A DNA stretch of 52,346 nt, from assembly GCA_001314845.1 (NCBI GenBank), contig LJZQ01000027.1, forward strand, positions 1 through 52,346, in the 5' to 3' direction. The translations under genes were made by a program, and so were the position numbers. The stretch's first letter is position 1. Each line of letters begins with the position of its first letter. The notes under the pieces are model-generated. The model had not been told where the DNA came from, did no database searches, and worked only from the letters and a program-made list of their open reading frames with translations. This DNA is from Marinobacter excellens HL-55. Lineage in GTDB: Bacteria; Pseudomonadota; Gammaproteobacteria; Pseudomonadales; Oleiphilaceae. Positions 9,261 to 18,871 of this stretch are shown here, piece after piece.

Positions 9261-10052
9261 ATCAAGAGCTATACCCGTCCCCAAGTTCTGGTTCTGTCCG
9301 GCCTTGACCCCTCCGGTGGCGCCGGCATTCAGGCTGACATTCAGGCCATCACTTCACTGGGCGGGCACCCGCTGCCGGTGCTCACCTGCCTGACCGTACA
9401 AGACACCTGTAATGTGTTCGGCGCTGAGCCCGTTAGCCCGGATCTGATCCGGCAACAACTGAAGTGCCTCGCCAACGATGTGCCTATTCATGCCATCAAA
9501 ACCGGAGCGCTGGGCAATGCAGCAGTGGTGGATGTGCTGATTGAGTTCCTCGACAGCCAGCCAGATCTGCCTTTGATCGTTGATCCGGTCATCAAGGCCG
9601 CCGGCGGTGGAGATCTGGCGGATGATGCTCTGGTGCTGGCCATGAAACAGAAATTGTTTCCCCGCGCCGAAATTATCACGCCGAACGGCATTGAACTGGC
9701 GCAGCTTGGTGGCAGCGAAAACCCCGAGCAGGCCGCTCAAAACATACTTGACGGTGGATGTCGGTCGGTACTCGCCACCGGTGGACATGGCACGGGCGTG
9801 CACATTATCAACACCCTGTACAACCACGCCCCCGAGCCCATGGACTGGGAGGTGGAGCGCGTGGGGCTGAATGAATACCATGGCACCGGCTGCACGCTGG
9901 CAGCCGCTATCGCGGCAGGACGTGCCAGCGGCCTCTCACCCAGAGCCGCGATTTCCCAGGCCCAGAACTATGTGCATCGAACACTGCTGCACTCGCTGAC
10001 CGTGGGTAAAGGTCAACGGGTGCCAGATCGGGGCATTGTGTGGGAACGATAG
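9261..10052 (+). CDS. thiD: Hydroxymethylpyrimidine (phosphate) kinase, ATC start
   Basis: Phosphorylates HMP and HMP-P for thiamine synthesis. The N-terminal motif LSGLDPSGGAGIQAD (about residues 12-26), which binds substrate and nucleotide, lies upstream of the first usual start codon (GTG 9378). No ATG, GTG or TTG exists in frame between the hemJ region and that GTG. A perfect GAGGAGG site at 9248-9254 is 6 nt before ATC 9261, and translation from there gives IKSYTRPQVLVLSG, the expected ThiD N-terminus of a 263-aa protein. The anion hole and catalytic motif HGTGCTLAAAIA is present. It overlaps thiE by 13 bp. Confidence 0.85.
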   Translation: MKSYTRPQVLVLSGLDPSGGAGIQADIQAITSLGGHPLPVLTCLTVQDTCNVFGAEPVSPDLIRQQLKCLANDVPIHAIKTGALGNAAVVDVLIEFLDSQPDLPLIVDPVIKAAGGGDLADDALVLAMKQKLFPRAEIITPNGIELAQLGGSENPEQAAQNILDGGCRSVLATGGHGTGVHIINTLYNHAPEPMDWEVERVGLNEYHGTGCTLAAAIAAGRASGLSPRAAISQAQNYVHRTLLHSLTVGKGQRVPDRGIVWER

Positions 10053-10717
10053 ATCGCGCCCTTTCACCCGGGCTGTACGCCATTACCGATAACCTATTGA
10101 CGCCACCTGATCGTCTGATCACCTCGGTTGAGGCAGCCCTGCGGGGTGGCGCCGTGCTGGTGCAGTACCGGGATAAAACCTCAACCGCCATTGAACGTTT
10201 GCGCCAGGCCACGGATTTAAACTATCTTTGCCTGGATGCCGGCGTGCCACTGCTGATCAACGACGACCCGGAATTGGCCAGGCGGGTCGGGGCTGCCGGC
10301 GTACACCTTGGCCAGGACGATGCTGCGCTGGAAATCGCCAGAGATCTGCTGGGGCCCGATGCGATTATCGGCATTACCTGCCACCATCGCCTGGACCTGG
10401 CCGAAACCGCAAAAGCCGGCGGCGCCAACTATCTGGCCTTTGGCCGCTTCTACACATCGACCACCAAGCCCGGTGCGCCGTCGGCAGATCTCAGCGTTCT
10501 GACCGAGGCAAAGTCACTGGCTTTACCCGTCACAGCCATTGGCGGCATCACCACCGACAATGCCGAACCACTGATCCGCGCAGGGGCCGACCTGATTGCC
10601 GTTGTCGGCGGACTGTTCGGAGGCACACCCGAGCAGATCGAACACAACGCCAGACGGTTCACCCGACTGTTTGCCAGCCATCACCCGCTTTCACAATTTT
10701 CGACTAACAGGAGCTAA
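10040..10717 (+). CDS. thiE: Thiamine-phosphate synthase
   Basis: Joins HMP-PP and thiazole phosphate to thiamine phosphate. The 225-aa TIM-barrel protein has VQYRDKT (pyrophosphate site), [33 protein letters not shown] and [10 protein letters not shown], all standard ThiE motifs. It starts at GTG 10040 inside the 3' end of thiD, which suggests coupled translation, and ends 2 bp before hemL. Confidence 0.94.
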   Translation: MGTIDRALSPGLYAITDNLLTPPDRLITSVEAALRGGAVLVQYRDKTSTAIERLRQATDLNYLCLDAGVPLLINDDPELARRVGAAGVHLGQDDAALEIARDLLGPDAIIGITCHHRLDLAETAKAGGANYLAFGRFYTSTTKPGAPSADLSVLTEAKSLALPVTAIGGITTDNAEPLIRAGADLIAVVGGLFGGTPEQIEHNARRFTRLFASHHPLSQFSTNRS

Positions 10718-10719
10718 CC

Positions 10720-12000
10720 GTGACTCACTCTGAAACGCTATTTGAAGAGGCCCAAAAATACATCCCCGGCGGCGTAAACTCCCCGGTGCGGGCGTTCCGC
10801 GGTGTCGGCGGTACTCCGATATTTTTCAAGCATGCCGAAGGCGCCTATCTGTACGACGAAGACGGCCGCCGTTACATCGACTACATCGGGTCCTGGGGGC
10901 CCATGATCTTGGGGCACTCTGACCCCCGCATCAAAGCCGCCCTACATGCCCAGGTGGATTTGGGCGTCGGCTACGGCGCGCCCACCGCGATCGAAACCGA
11001 GATGGCAAAAAAGGTGTGCGAACTGGTGCCATCCATCGAGTTGGTGCGCATGGTCAACTCGGGTACCGAGGCCACCATGAGCGCGATTCGCCTGGCCCGT
11101 GGTTATACCGGACGCGACAAGATTGTGAAGTTTGAGGGCTGCTACCACGGCCACGTGGATTCGCTGTTGGTGAAAGCTGGCTCCGGTGCGCTGACGCTGG
11201 GCGTCCCGAATTCTCCGGGAATACCTGCCAGCCTGGCGGAACACACCATCACCCTGACCTACAACGACATCGACAACGTTCGGGAAACCTTCAAAGACAT
11301 TGGCGATCAGGTTGCCGCTATCATTGTTGAGCCAGTGGCCGGTAACATGAACTGCATTCCGCCGGTCCCGGGCTTCCTCGAAGCCCTGCGGGAAGTGTGT
11401 GATGAGCACGGCACGGTACTGATTTTTGATGAAGTGATGACCGGCTTCCGGGTATCCCTGGGCGGTGCCCAGGGTCTTTTCGGGGTAACCCCGGACCTGA
11501 CCGCCCTGGGTAAGGTCATTGGCGGTGGGTTGCCGGTCGGTGCTTTCGGTGGCAAGCGGGAAATCATGGAGCACATTTCGCCACTTGGCCCGGTTTACCA
11601 GGCAGGGACCCTGAGCGGTAACCCGCTGGCCATGACCGCCGGCCTGACCACCCTGAACGCCATCTCGGAGCCAGGTTTCCATGACCGACTGACCGAGAAA
11701 ACCATCAAGGTGCGTGACGGCCTTAAAGCAGCGGCAGATGAAGCCGGTATCCCATTGGCGGTTCAGTCAGCAGGCGCCATGTTCGGATTTTTCTTCACCA
11801 GCGAACCCGCTGTGACACGCTTTGATCAGGTAATGGAATGCGATGTGGAGCGCTTCAAGAAGTTCTTCCAGGGCATGCTGAAAGAGGGCGTATATCTGGC
11901 ACCCTCCGCTTTTGAGGCTGGTTTCACCACCGCCGCCCTGTCCGACGACGACATCGAGGCAACCATTGCCGCGGCCAGAAAAGTCATGGCCACGCTGTAA
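10720..12000 (+). CDS. hemL: Glutamate-1-semialdehyde 2,1-aminomutase
   Basis: PLP enzyme forming 5-aminolevulinate from glutamate-1-semialdehyde, the first committed C5-route haem precursor. The 426-aa protein shows [10 protein letters not shown] near the N-terminus, [18 protein letters not shown], the PLP-phosphate region and the Schiff-base lysine in [19 protein letters not shown] 10720 is preceded by AGGAG. It is the last gene of the rightward block and is followed by a hairpin terminator. Confidence 0.96.
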   Translation: MTHSETLFEEAQKYIPGGVNSPVRAFRGVGGTPIFFKHAEGAYLYDEDGRRYIDYIGSWGPMILGHSDPRIKAALHAQVDLGVGYGAPTAIETEMAKKVCELVPSIELVRMVNSGTEATMSAIRLARGYTGRDKIVKFEGCYHGHVDSLLVKAGSGALTLGVPNSPGIPASLAEHTITLTYNDIDNVRETFKDIGDQVAAIIVEPVAGNMNCIPPVPGFLEALREVCDEHGTVLIFDEVMTGFRVSLGGAQGLFGVTPDLTALGKVIGGGLPVGAFGGKREIMEHISPLGPVYQAGTLSGNPLAMTAGLTTLNAISEPGFHDRLTEKTIKVRDGLKAAADEAGIPLAVQSAGAMFGFFFTSEPAVTRFDQVMECDVERFKKFFQGMLKEGVYLAPSAFEAGFTTAALSDDDIEATIAAARKVMATL

Positions 12001-12021
12001 ACATAGCCAAAGGCTATTCGG

Positions 12022-12056
12022 AACACCGGTCCAGATGCGGGTCACCGGTGTTTCGC
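12022..12056 (+). terminator. Terminator after hemL
   Basis: A 9-bp perfect stem (AACACCGGT 12022-12030, ACCGGTGTT 12044-12052) with a 13-nt loop, then TCGCCTTTT. It lies between convergent hemL and the TPR lipoprotein gene and may serve both. The U-tract is interrupted, so efficiency is uncertain. Confidence 0.65.
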
Positions 12057-12088
12057 CTTTTATGCAAAATCAATTATTCTCGAAGGTT

Positions 12089-12670
12089 TTATAAGGCCTG
12101 AGCTCTGGTCTCAGCCTGATCCGCCCCCGCCACGTTGCCACGGGCTCTGCGAATGTCCGCCAGCAACAGCCAGCCCGATCGCTGCATCCGGGTATCGTTA
12201 CCCGCCAGCGACAAGCCCTTCAGTGTAAACTGTTCCGCTGCACCTAAATTGTCGCCGGCCACATAGGCTTCAGCTAACTTGAAATAGACTTCTGCCGAAC
12301 GGGGCGCAATCCTCTGAGCCCGCTCCAGCCGAGCAATGGCTCCATTGGAATCCCCCTGTTTCAGGCGCTGATCTGCGTCACGGATCAGGCTGACGGCCGC
12401 GGCTGGCAGTTCGTCCCCCGTTTCGCGGTAACTGGGTGAACGGGTAGCGGGCGGTTCTGGCTCACGCACTTCGGGTTGCTCGCTCTTGCGCCACACCCGC
12501 GGCTCGGCGTTTTGCTCGGAACCTGAGGCTCTTGGCGGCTCTGGCGCTTCGGAGCGGTCTTCACCGCCTACCGGTACATAGATAGATCCGCCGCCGGGGC
12601 CGGTGGCGCAACCTGCCAGGGCCAACACCAATGCCAGGCAGCTGGCGCGAGTCATTACTGCGTTATTCAT
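12089..12670 (-). CDS. TPR-containing outer-membrane lipoprotein
   Basis: A 193-aa protein with a lipoprotein signal (LALVLALAGC, lipobox LAGC with Cys21), a low-complexity Pro/Glu/Arg linker (about 35-85) and a C-terminal TPR-like helical repeat region (GDSNGAIARLERAQRIAP, SAEVYFKLAEAYVAGDNLGAAEQ). It overlaps the mrcB stop by 4 bp (ATGA), so the two are coupled. By position it may act as a partner of the penicillin-binding protein, as outer-membrane lipoproteins do for PBP1b in E. coli, but it is not recognisably LpoB. Confidence 0.8.
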   Translation of the reverse strand: MNNAVMTRASCLALVLALAGCATGPGGGSIYVPVGGEDRSEAPEPPRASGSEQNAEPRVWRKSEQPEVREPEPPATRSPSYRETGDELPAAAVSLIRDADQRLKQGDSNGAIARLERAQRIAPRSAEVYFKLAEAYVAGDNLGAAEQFTLKGLSLAGNDTRMQRSGWLLLADIRRARGNVAGADQAETRAQAL

Positions 12671-14985
12671 CGAAACAATCCTTCAAACCAACTGCGTATT
12701 TGCCGGCCAAACTGCCCTTCACAATCGATGCGCTGCCGGGGCTCGCTGCCAGTCACAAACGGCATCAGGCGAGCATTCGGACAGCCCTCCTCCGTCAGTG
12801 CCTGCTCCCCGGCGTTCACCCAATGATACTGCACGCCGTCGGGCATAACCGGAGAAAACCCGTGCTGCGGAAGCTGCGACATCATCGCAGACCAGACCGG
12901 CAGTGCGCCAGTGGCCCCGGTCAACACCGTCGGGCCATTATCATCCCGTCCCACCCAGGCAACCGCCAGCAGATCCCCACTGAAACCCGCAAACCAGGAA
13001 TCTCGGCCCTGGTCCGTGGTCCCGGTTTTACCTGCCAGGCTCAATCGCTGTGGCAGCACATTATAAGCTGAGCGACCGGTACCCTCTTGCATGGTTTCCT
13101 GCATCGCGTATTGCACCAGATGCACGGCCGCGGGGTCTGCTACCCGGTCAACCTTGAGATTGTAGCGGGACAGTGGCTCGTTGTCGGCGTCGGTGACTTC
13201 ACGAATGGTCCGCAACGGCGTATTAAAACCGGATGTCGCCAGGCCCTGGTATAGTTGAGCAACATCGGCCGGCGTCAATGACAATGCACCCAGCAACATG
13301 GATGGGTAATCGGAAATCGGCGTGGTTACACCAAAGGCCCGCAACACCTGCTGTACCCTGGGAATTCCCACATCCAGACCAACCCGCACGGCTGGCAAGT
13401 TGTACGATCGTGACAGCGCCAGATGCAAAGGCACCTCGCCTCGCTCTTCACCATCAAAGTTCCTGGGTTGCCATAACCGACCATCGTCGAATTCAAGGGT
13501 GAACGACCGATCCTGTACCGGTGTGAGCAATGTGTACCGGTCGGCCTGCTCCAGTGCCGCCAGATAAGTGAATGGTTTGATCAATGAACCAATGGGCCTG
13601 CGGGCATCCACGGCACGGTTAAAGCCGGCAAACTCCGGATCTTTACCACCCACCAACGCCAGCACTTCGCCAGTGTCTTTCGCCGTCACCACCAGGGCAG
13701 CCTCCAGCGCCTCTTGGGTATTTCCCCGGGCAAGCCTGGGCAAAGTGTCACGAATCGCCACCTCGGAGGCACTCTGCACGGCCGGATCCAGCGTGGTAAA
13801 AATGCGCAGACCGTCGTTTTGCAGATCCTCCTGTCGGTAATCCCGCGCCAGATGCCGGCGCACCAGATCGATGTAGGCAGGGTAGCGGTTGTCCGTGTAT
13901 GACGGCCGGGAACTTACGCCCAACGGCCGGGCAATCGCCCGGGCGGACTCTTCGGCAGTGATCAGACCCGCCTCGGCCATTTCCGACAACACCAGATCCC
14001 GCCGGGCTTTCGCCCGCTCCGGTTGGCGGCGGGGATTGTAATAGCTGGGGCCTTTAACCATACCGATCAGCAAGGCCAACTGGTGAACATCCAGGTCTTT
14101 CAGTGGCTCGCCAAAGAAAAACTGACTGGCCAGGCCAAAGCCGTTGATGCTGCGAGTCCCGGCCTGGCCCAGATAGACTTCATTCAGGTAGGTTTCCAGA
14201 ATGTCGTCTTTCTCATAGTGCCACTCCAGCAACACCGACATCAGGGCTTCGTTGCCCTTGCGAACCAGAGTCTGCTCGCGGCTCAGGAAAAAGTTTTTAA
14301 CCAGTTGCTGGGTAAGCGTGCTGCCACCCTGAACAATATGGCCGGCCTTGATGTTGGCCAGCGTTGCCCGGGCGATCGACTGCGGTGCCACACCGAAGTG
14401 CTCATAGAACTGACGATCTTCAATCACCATCAGACCTTTGGGCAGCAGCTCCGGCACTTCCTCAAGCCTGACCAGCACACGGTCTTCGCGATGTGACGGG
14501 TAGATTCCGCCAATCTGGGCCGGCTCCAGCCGCACAATCGGCGACTCCGGGCCTGCCAGAACCGAAAACGACTGCACCCTGTCCCCGGAAACAACCAGTG
14601 AAAGCCGACGCCTGGGCTCTTCACCATCCGGGAACCGGAAGCCCCGGGCGCTGATCACGAATCGGCCACCGGATCGTTGGTAAGTGCCCACTCTGACACC
14701 ATCCCCGGCACGGTAACCGGCCAGTTCCAGCTCCCGGGCCAGGCCGGAGGCGCTCACGCTGGCGCCGTCATAAAGTTCCAGCGGCCGGGCATACACCCGT
14801 GACGGCACCTCGAAGCGCCGGCCTTCAAAACGGGAGGTCACGACGGCATCGAGATACACCATCCAGCCAGCCAGCAGCACCAGGCCAACGGCACCAACAC
14901 GAAATAAAAACCGCCATACACCAGTGCGTTTGCGACCAGGCTGAGGTTTCGAATTTTTTTTACGGGGAGAACGGGATTTACTCAT
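12667..14985 (-). CDS. mrcB: Bifunctional penicillin-binding protein 1B
   Basis: Polymerises and cross-links peptidoglycan at the inner membrane. The 772-aa protein has a basic cytoplasmic N-terminus, one TM helix (about 24-46), a UB2H-like region, a GT51 transglycosylase domain (EDRQFYEHFG, GGSTLTQQLVKN, EAYLNEVYLGQ-like YLNEVYLGQAG) and a transpeptidase domain with all three motifs: SxxK in GSLIKPF, SxN in SRSYNLP and KTGTT. The C-terminus holds a Cys-containing tail. It is divergent from the downstream phosphotransferase gene and coupled to the TPR lipoprotein gene. Confidence 0.95.
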   Translation of the reverse strand: MSKSRSPRKKNSKPQPGRKRTGVWRFLFRVGAVGLVLLAGWMVYLDAVVTSRFEGRRFEVPSRVYARPLELYDGASVSASGLARELELAGYRAGDGVRVGTYQRSGGRFVISARGFRFPDGEEPRRRLSLVVSGDRVQSFSVLAGPESPIVRLEPAQIGGIYPSHREDRVLVRLEEVPELLPKGLMVIEDRQFYEHFGVAPQSIARATLANIKAGHIVQGGSTLTQQLVKNFFLSREQTLVRKGNEALMSVLLEWHYEKDDILETYLNEVYLGQAGTRSINGFGLASQFFFGEPLKDLDVHQLALLIGMVKGPSYYNPRRQPERAKARRDLVLSEMAEAGLITAEESARAIARPLGVSSRPSYTDNRYPAYIDLVRRHLARDYRQEDLQNDGLRIFTTLDPAVQSASEVAIRDTLPRLARGNTQEALEAALVVTAKDTGEVLALVGGKDPEFAGFNRAVDARRPIGSLIKPFTYLAALEQADRYTLLTPVQDRSFTLEFDDGRLWQPRNFDGEERGEVPLHLALSRSYNLPAVRVGLDVGIPRVQQVLRAFGVTTPISDYPSMLLGALSLTPADVAQLYQGLATSGFNTPLRTIREVTDADNEPLSRYNLKVDRVADPAAVHLVQYAMQETMQEGTGRSAYNVLPQRLSLAGKTGTTDQGRDSWFAGFSGDLLAVAWVGRDDNGPTVLTGATGALPVWSAMMSQLPQHGFSPVMPDGVQYHWVNAGEQALTEEGCPNARLMPFVTGSEPRQRIDCEGQFGRQIRSWFEGLFR

Positions 14986-15120
14986 GGCGGGAGTATAACG
15001 AAGCCGACGGGGCCTTCGGCAGGCCTGTTGTATGTTATTTCTGTAATCTGCCCGCTATAGTAGGTCAACAGAATCCAGACCGATAAAAATCAACGAGTTC
15101 AGAGAACCCAGGAGCACACT

Positions 15121-16707
15121 GTGAGCGCGAATACACCGGACACACTGATCAAAGCACTGCAAAACCCGGAGTTGTACGACCACCCCGTGCAGAGCTTTCA
15201 GGTTATCGAGACTCATATTTCACAGGTTATCCTGACCGGCGATTACGCCTATAAAATCAAAAAGCCCATGGACTTCGGGTTTCTGGACTTCTCCACGCTG
15301 GAGCGACGCAAGCGTTTTTGTGAGGAAGAGCTCCGCCTGAACAGCCGATTGGCGGCCGACCTGTATCTGGACGTTTTACCCATCACCGGCACACCTGATC
15401 AGCCCAGGCTTGGGGGCGACGGCGAAGCCTTTGAATACGCCATTCGCATGCGCCAGTTTGACCAGACCGAACTGTTTGACAAGCGCCAGGAGCAAGGCAA
15501 CCTGCCTGCCGACATGCTTACCAACCTGGCACGCCAGGTTGCCCTGTTCCACGACAGCCTGCCACCGGTTGCCGATGAAAAGCCGCTGGGCACGCCCGAG
15601 GCGGTATTTTCCGCCATGCAGGAAAACTTTGACCAGATTCGTCCGCTTCTGGACGACAAGGCATTGCTGACCCAACTCGATGCTCAGGAAGCCTGGACCA
15701 GAACCACCTTCGATCGACATCGGGAACTGATTGCCGCCCGCCGCGACGGTGGACTGGTTCGGGAATGCCATGGTGATCTGCACCTGGCCAACATCACGGT
15801 GTTCAATGACCAGGTGACGGTGTTCGATTGCATTGAGTTCAACGAGCCGTTCCGCTGGATCGACGTTATCAACGATCTGGCGTTCCTGCTGATGGATCTG
15901 GAGTCCCGTCGTGAACCGGTGTTGGCCAACCGGGTTCTGAACACCTACCTGGAATACCGGGGTGATTTCGAGGCACTGGCCCTGCTACCCCTGTACAAGG
16001 CTTACCGCGCCATGGTCCGCGCCAAAATTGCGCTGTTCACCATGGGCAATCCCAGCCTGACCGATTCCGAGCGCGCCGGCCTGATGCAAAAGTACCGGGA
16101 TTACGCGCAACTAGCGGAAGATTACAGCGCCATACCGAACTGTTTCTTATTGGCGACCACCGGGCTGTCTGCCAGCGGCAAGACCTGTGTCAGCGCTGCC
16201 ATGGCCGGCGAGCTCGACCTGATTCGCCTGCGCTCTGATGTTGAGCGCAAACGCTTACACGGGCTCGGGCCTCTGGACGACAGCAAATCCGGCATTGGCA
16301 CCGATCTTTACAGCCTCGAAGCAACCGAGCAGACCTACCAGCGTCTTGCCAATCTGGCCGGAGACCTTCTGGCCTCCGGGCTTTCGGTCATCATAGATGC
16401 CGCTTGTCTGAAAGAAAGCGAGCGCACCCTGTTTGCGGAAGTCGCAGAAAACCGAGGCGCACCTTTTGCACTGCTACACTGCGAAGCACCGGAACAGATG
16501 CGCAGGGACTGGGTACGCAAGCGCAAAGGGGATGCCTCCGAGGCCACCGAGGAGCTTCTGGATGCCCAGCAAAGCTGGTTCGAGCCGTTGACGGTGGCCG
16601 AGAAAACCCACACCGTTCACCTGCACACCGAAGAAGAACACGTGGCAGAGGCGGTGGCTGACCGGATTCGGCAGCATTTTGGCATGACTCCCCGCCAGGG
16701 CGACTAA
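15121..16707 (+). CDS. Fusion: aminoglycoside-phosphotransferase-like domain plus AAA/kinase domain
   Basis: A 528-aa two-domain protein of unknown substrate. The N-terminal half has a protein-kinase-like phosphotransferase fold with CHGDLHLANI (catalytic HGD) and the metal-binding FDCIEFNE. The C-terminal half starts near LLATTGLSASGKT, a P-loop like those of small-molecule kinases, followed by LRSDVERKRL. GTG 15121 has AGGAG upstream. Such fusions are widespread in proteobacteria and annotated only generically. It heads a run with the pentapeptide and Rieske genes. Confidence 0.8.
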   Translation: MSANTPDTLIKALQNPELYDHPVQSFQVIETHISQVILTGDYAYKIKKPMDFGFLDFSTLERRKRFCEEELRLNSRLAADLYLDVLPITGTPDQPRLGGDGEAFEYAIRMRQFDQTELFDKRQEQGNLPADMLTNLARQVALFHDSLPPVADEKPLGTPEAVFSAMQENFDQIRPLLDDKALLTQLDAQEAWTRTTFDRHRELIAARRDGGLVRECHGDLHLANITVFNDQVTVFDCIEFNEPFRWIDVINDLAFLLMDLESRREPVLANRVLNTYLEYRGDFEALALLPLYKAYRAMVRAKIALFTMGNPSLTDSERAGLMQKYRDYAQLAEDYSAIPNCFLLATTGLSASGKTCVSAAMAGELDLIRLRSDVERKRLHGLGPLDDSKSGIGTDLYSLEATEQTYQRLANLAGDLLASGLSVIIDAACLKESERTLFAEVAENRGAPFALLHCEAPEQMRRDWVRKRKGDASEATEELLDAQQSWFEPLTVAEKTHTVHLHTEEEHVAEAVADRIRQHFGMTPRQGD

Positions 16708-16750
16708 ACTAATCACTCAACGTTTGGCTGTTGGCTCTTCGAGGTGCGAG

Positions 16751-17128
16751 ATGGACGAATTTCAGGATCACGAACTGCATCATATTGACCACCCGCTGTA
16801 TGAAATACTGCGGAGTGAAGACATCAAGGCGTTCAACGCCGAGAAGGCAAAGCTGAGTGAGCAGAACGAGCTGCCGAGCTTTGCCCATGGCGACTTCCGG
16901 GGGCTGGATCTGCGTGGACTGGATGCCAAGGGCCTGGACTTCCGCCATGCCTATTTCCGGGGGACCGACCTGCGAGGCATCGACTTTTCGAAATCCAGAG
17001 TGGAGGGCGCCAGCATTGCCAGCGCCAAAATTTCCGGGTGTTACTTTCCGCATCGCCTCGAAGCCGATGAAATTGTGATGTCCCTGAACCACGGCACCCG
17101 CATGCGCTACGCCCTGCTGCCAAAATGA
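16751..17128 (+). CDS. Pentapeptide-repeat protein
   Basis: A 125-aa protein whose middle (about residues 45-90) shows consecutive A(D/N)LxG-like five-residue repeats (GDFRGLDLRGLDAKGLDFR, FRGTDLRGIDFS). These predict a short right-handed quadrilateral beta-helix. The N-terminal 40 residues are acidic and helical. The function is unknown. ATG 16751 follows GAGGTGCGAG; a longer open frame from 16724 is less likely. Its stop overlaps the Rieske start (ATGA). Confidence 0.72.
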   Translation: MDEFQDHELHHIDHPLYEILRSEDIKAFNAEKAKLSEQNELPSFAHGDFRGLDLRGLDAKGLDFRHAYFRGTDLRGIDFSKSRVEGASIASAKISGCYFPHRLEADEIVMSLNHGTRMRYALLPK

Positions 17129-17496
17129 GTGGGGGCCAGCCGTCGTGGCAGGCGGTCTGCCTGGCCGAAGATCTGGTGCCGGGGGTTTTTGTCGAGTTTC
17201 GCCTGAAGGAGAAAGCGGTTGAGCCGGAAGGCATGCCGCTGACCGGCTTCGTATTTCTTGACGGCAGCACGCCGAAAGCCTATCTGAACCTCTGTCCGCA
17301 TCTGGGTGTTGAACTGAACTGGATGCCCGGGCAGTTCATGGATGCCGACAATCTGTTCATCCAGTGCGCCACCCACGGCGCACTGTTCAAGCCCGGCACC
17401 GGCGAATGCATTGCCGGGCCCTGTCAGGGCGACGTCCTGACGGCGCTGAATGTGCGCCGCCAGGGTGACCAGATAGAGGTCAGGCTTCAACGTTGA
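17125..17496 (+). CDS. Rieske [2Fe-2S] protein
   Basis: A 123-aa soluble protein with both cluster-binding loops: C-P-H in NLCPHLG (about residues 57-63) and C-x2-H in QCATHGA (about 86-92). The ligand pattern CxH...CxxH is complete. It probably serves as a small ferredoxin-like electron carrier or oxygenase component; no oxygenase lies nearby. Translation is coupled to the pentapeptide gene, and its 3' end overlaps convergent sfsA by 17 bp. Confidence 0.87.
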   Translation: MSGGQPSWQAVCLAEDLVPGVFVEFRLKEKAVEPEGMPLTGFVFLDGSTPKAYLNLCPHLGVELNWMPGQFMDADNLFIQCATHGALFKPGTGECIAGPCQGDVLTALNVRRQGDQIEVRLQR

Positions 17497-18211
17497 CCGG
17501 CACCGGATCCGTCAGCTCGAGCTGGCCCGTCGGGTTGCCGTCCGGTCCCGCCAGAGCGGCGCGATACGCCAGCACCTCAACCCCGGCGTCATGGGCTTGC
17601 CGTAGCAGCTGTCCATAGCGGGCGTCAATGTGATCGGCAGGGCGCACCTCCTCAATACCGGTATGATTCACCACGAAAAACAGCACGGCCCGATCGCCGT
17701 TGGCAACCTGAGCCATCAGCTCCCGCAGGTGTTTCTGGCCACGCTCGGTAACCGCATCCGGAAAATAGCCCTGAGCGCCCTCGGCCAGGGTTACGTTTTT
17801 CACCTCAACCCAGGCATCCGGATGTTCAGGGTGGCCGCTCAATAGCAAGTCGATGCGGCTTTTCTCCTCACCGTACCGCACTTCACTCCGAACCTTTGTG
17901 TAACCAAGCAACTCAGACACTCTGCCGGCCTCAATTCCATGCCGGGCCTGGGCGTTCGGGCGTGCCGTATTCACACAGGCCAATACACCGGGTGCGGTTT
18001 CCACCAGCTCCCAGGTGTAGCGTAATTTGCGTTTCGGATTGTCGCTCCGACTTAGCCAGACCCGGGCATTCTCGGGCTGACACCCGAGCATGGAGCCGGT
18101 GTTCGGGCAATGGGCAACCACCTCCTCTCCGTCTGGCAGGCGCACATCCGCCAGGAAGCGCTTATAACGACGAATCAGACGTCCTTCGAGCAAGGGTTCA
18201 TCAAACTTCAT
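17480..18211 (-). CDS. sfsA: DNA/RNA nuclease SfsA family protein
   Basis: A 243-aa protein of the SfsA family, described as a sugar-fermentation stimulation protein with a nuclease-like fold. Recognisable motifs are [33 protein letters not shown] and WVEVKNVTL, the last two carrying the D...ExK catalytic pattern. The start is ATG 18211, preceded by GGAG; the open frame continues upstream to 18250 but that extension has no family counterpart. Confidence 0.92.
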   Translation of the reverse strand: MKFDEPLLEGRLIRRYKRFLADVRLPDGEEVVAHCPNTGSMLGCQPENARVWLSRSDNPKRKLRYTWELVETAPGVLACVNTARPNAQARHGIEAGRVSELLGYTKVRSEVRYGEEKSRIDLLLSGHPEHPDAWVEVKNVTLAEGAQGYFPDAVTERGQKHLRELMAQVANGDRAVLFFVVNHTGIEEVRPADHIDARYGQLLRQAHDAGVEVLAYRAALAGPDGNPTGQLELTDPVPVNVEA

Positions 18212-18383
18212 GTGATCTCCGCAAAAAGTCGTTGTCACAAGGCTGGCCACCCCGTGACTTATCTGCTATTTTCCGCAAATTCCTATTTCAGGACGAATGC
18301 TTTATCCAGGGCTAAACCGCGCGGTCATGCTGGCGCGGCGGAAACAAAGCGTTCTTGTGAAGTACAAACAAGAGGCCGGTTCA

Positions 18384-18824
18384 ATGGCAAAGACTGCAGA
18401 CCAACCACGCGAACGTTTTACTAACTTCACCCCTTATGAAATGCAGAAGGGTGAAGAATACATGAGTGCAGAGATGTTGCAGCACTTCAAGGAACTGCTT
18501 CTGAGATGGAAGCAGGAACTGATGGAGGAAGTGGACCGCACCATGCACCACATGCAGGAAGACGCCGCAAATTACGCGGATCCCAGTGACCGCGCAACCC
18601 AGGAAGAAGAGTTCAGCCTGGAACTGCGTACCCGAGACCGAGAGCGCAAACTGATCAAAAAGATTGACCAGACCATCGACCGCATCGACAAAGACGACTA
18701 CGGTTTTTGCGATCAGTGTGGCGTGGAAATCGGCACTCGCCGACTGGAAGCCCGCCCAACCGCGACTCTTTGCATCGACTGCAAGACCCTGGCAGAGATC
18801 CGCGAGCGCCAGACAGGCATCTGA
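18384..18824 (+). CDS. dksA: RNA polymerase-binding transcription factor DksA
   Basis: Binds the RNAP secondary channel and, with ppGpp, mediates the stringent response. The 146-aa protein has the long coiled coil carrying the tip acidic residues in YADPSDRATQEEEFSLELR and the four-cysteine zinc finger (CDQC...CIDC). ATG 18384 is chosen (GAGG 10 nt upstream); the frame is open to 18297 but the extension is unlike known DksA. It is followed by a hairpin and gluQ, a conserved arrangement. Confidence 0.93.
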   Translation: MAKTADQPRERFTNFTPYEMQKGEEYMSAEMLQHFKELLLRWKQELMEEVDRTMHHMQEDAANYADPSDRATQEEEFSLELRTRDRERKLIKKIDQTIDRIDKDDYGFCDQCGVEIGTRRLEARPTATLCIDCKTLAEIRERQTGI

Positions 18825-18835
18825 ACCCCATCGAT

Positions 18836-18859
18836 AGCCGGCGGCCCCTGTCGCCGGCT
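18836..18859 (+). terminator. Hairpin between dksA and gluQ (possible attenuator)
   Basis: Perfect 8-bp GC-rich stem AGCCGGCG (18836-18843) / CGCCGGCT (18852-18859) with an 8-nt loop, 12 nt before the gluQ ATG. There is no U-tract, so it is at best a partial terminator or a translation block. In enterics a terminator between these two genes is known to limit gluQ expression. Confidence 0.5.
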
Positions 18860-18871
18860 TGAAGAGCCTTT

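Noticed and set aside
9378..10052. thiD starting at GTG 9378
   Set aside because: It removes the conserved N-terminal substrate and nucleotide motif that is intact and in frame upstream behind a perfect ribosome site.
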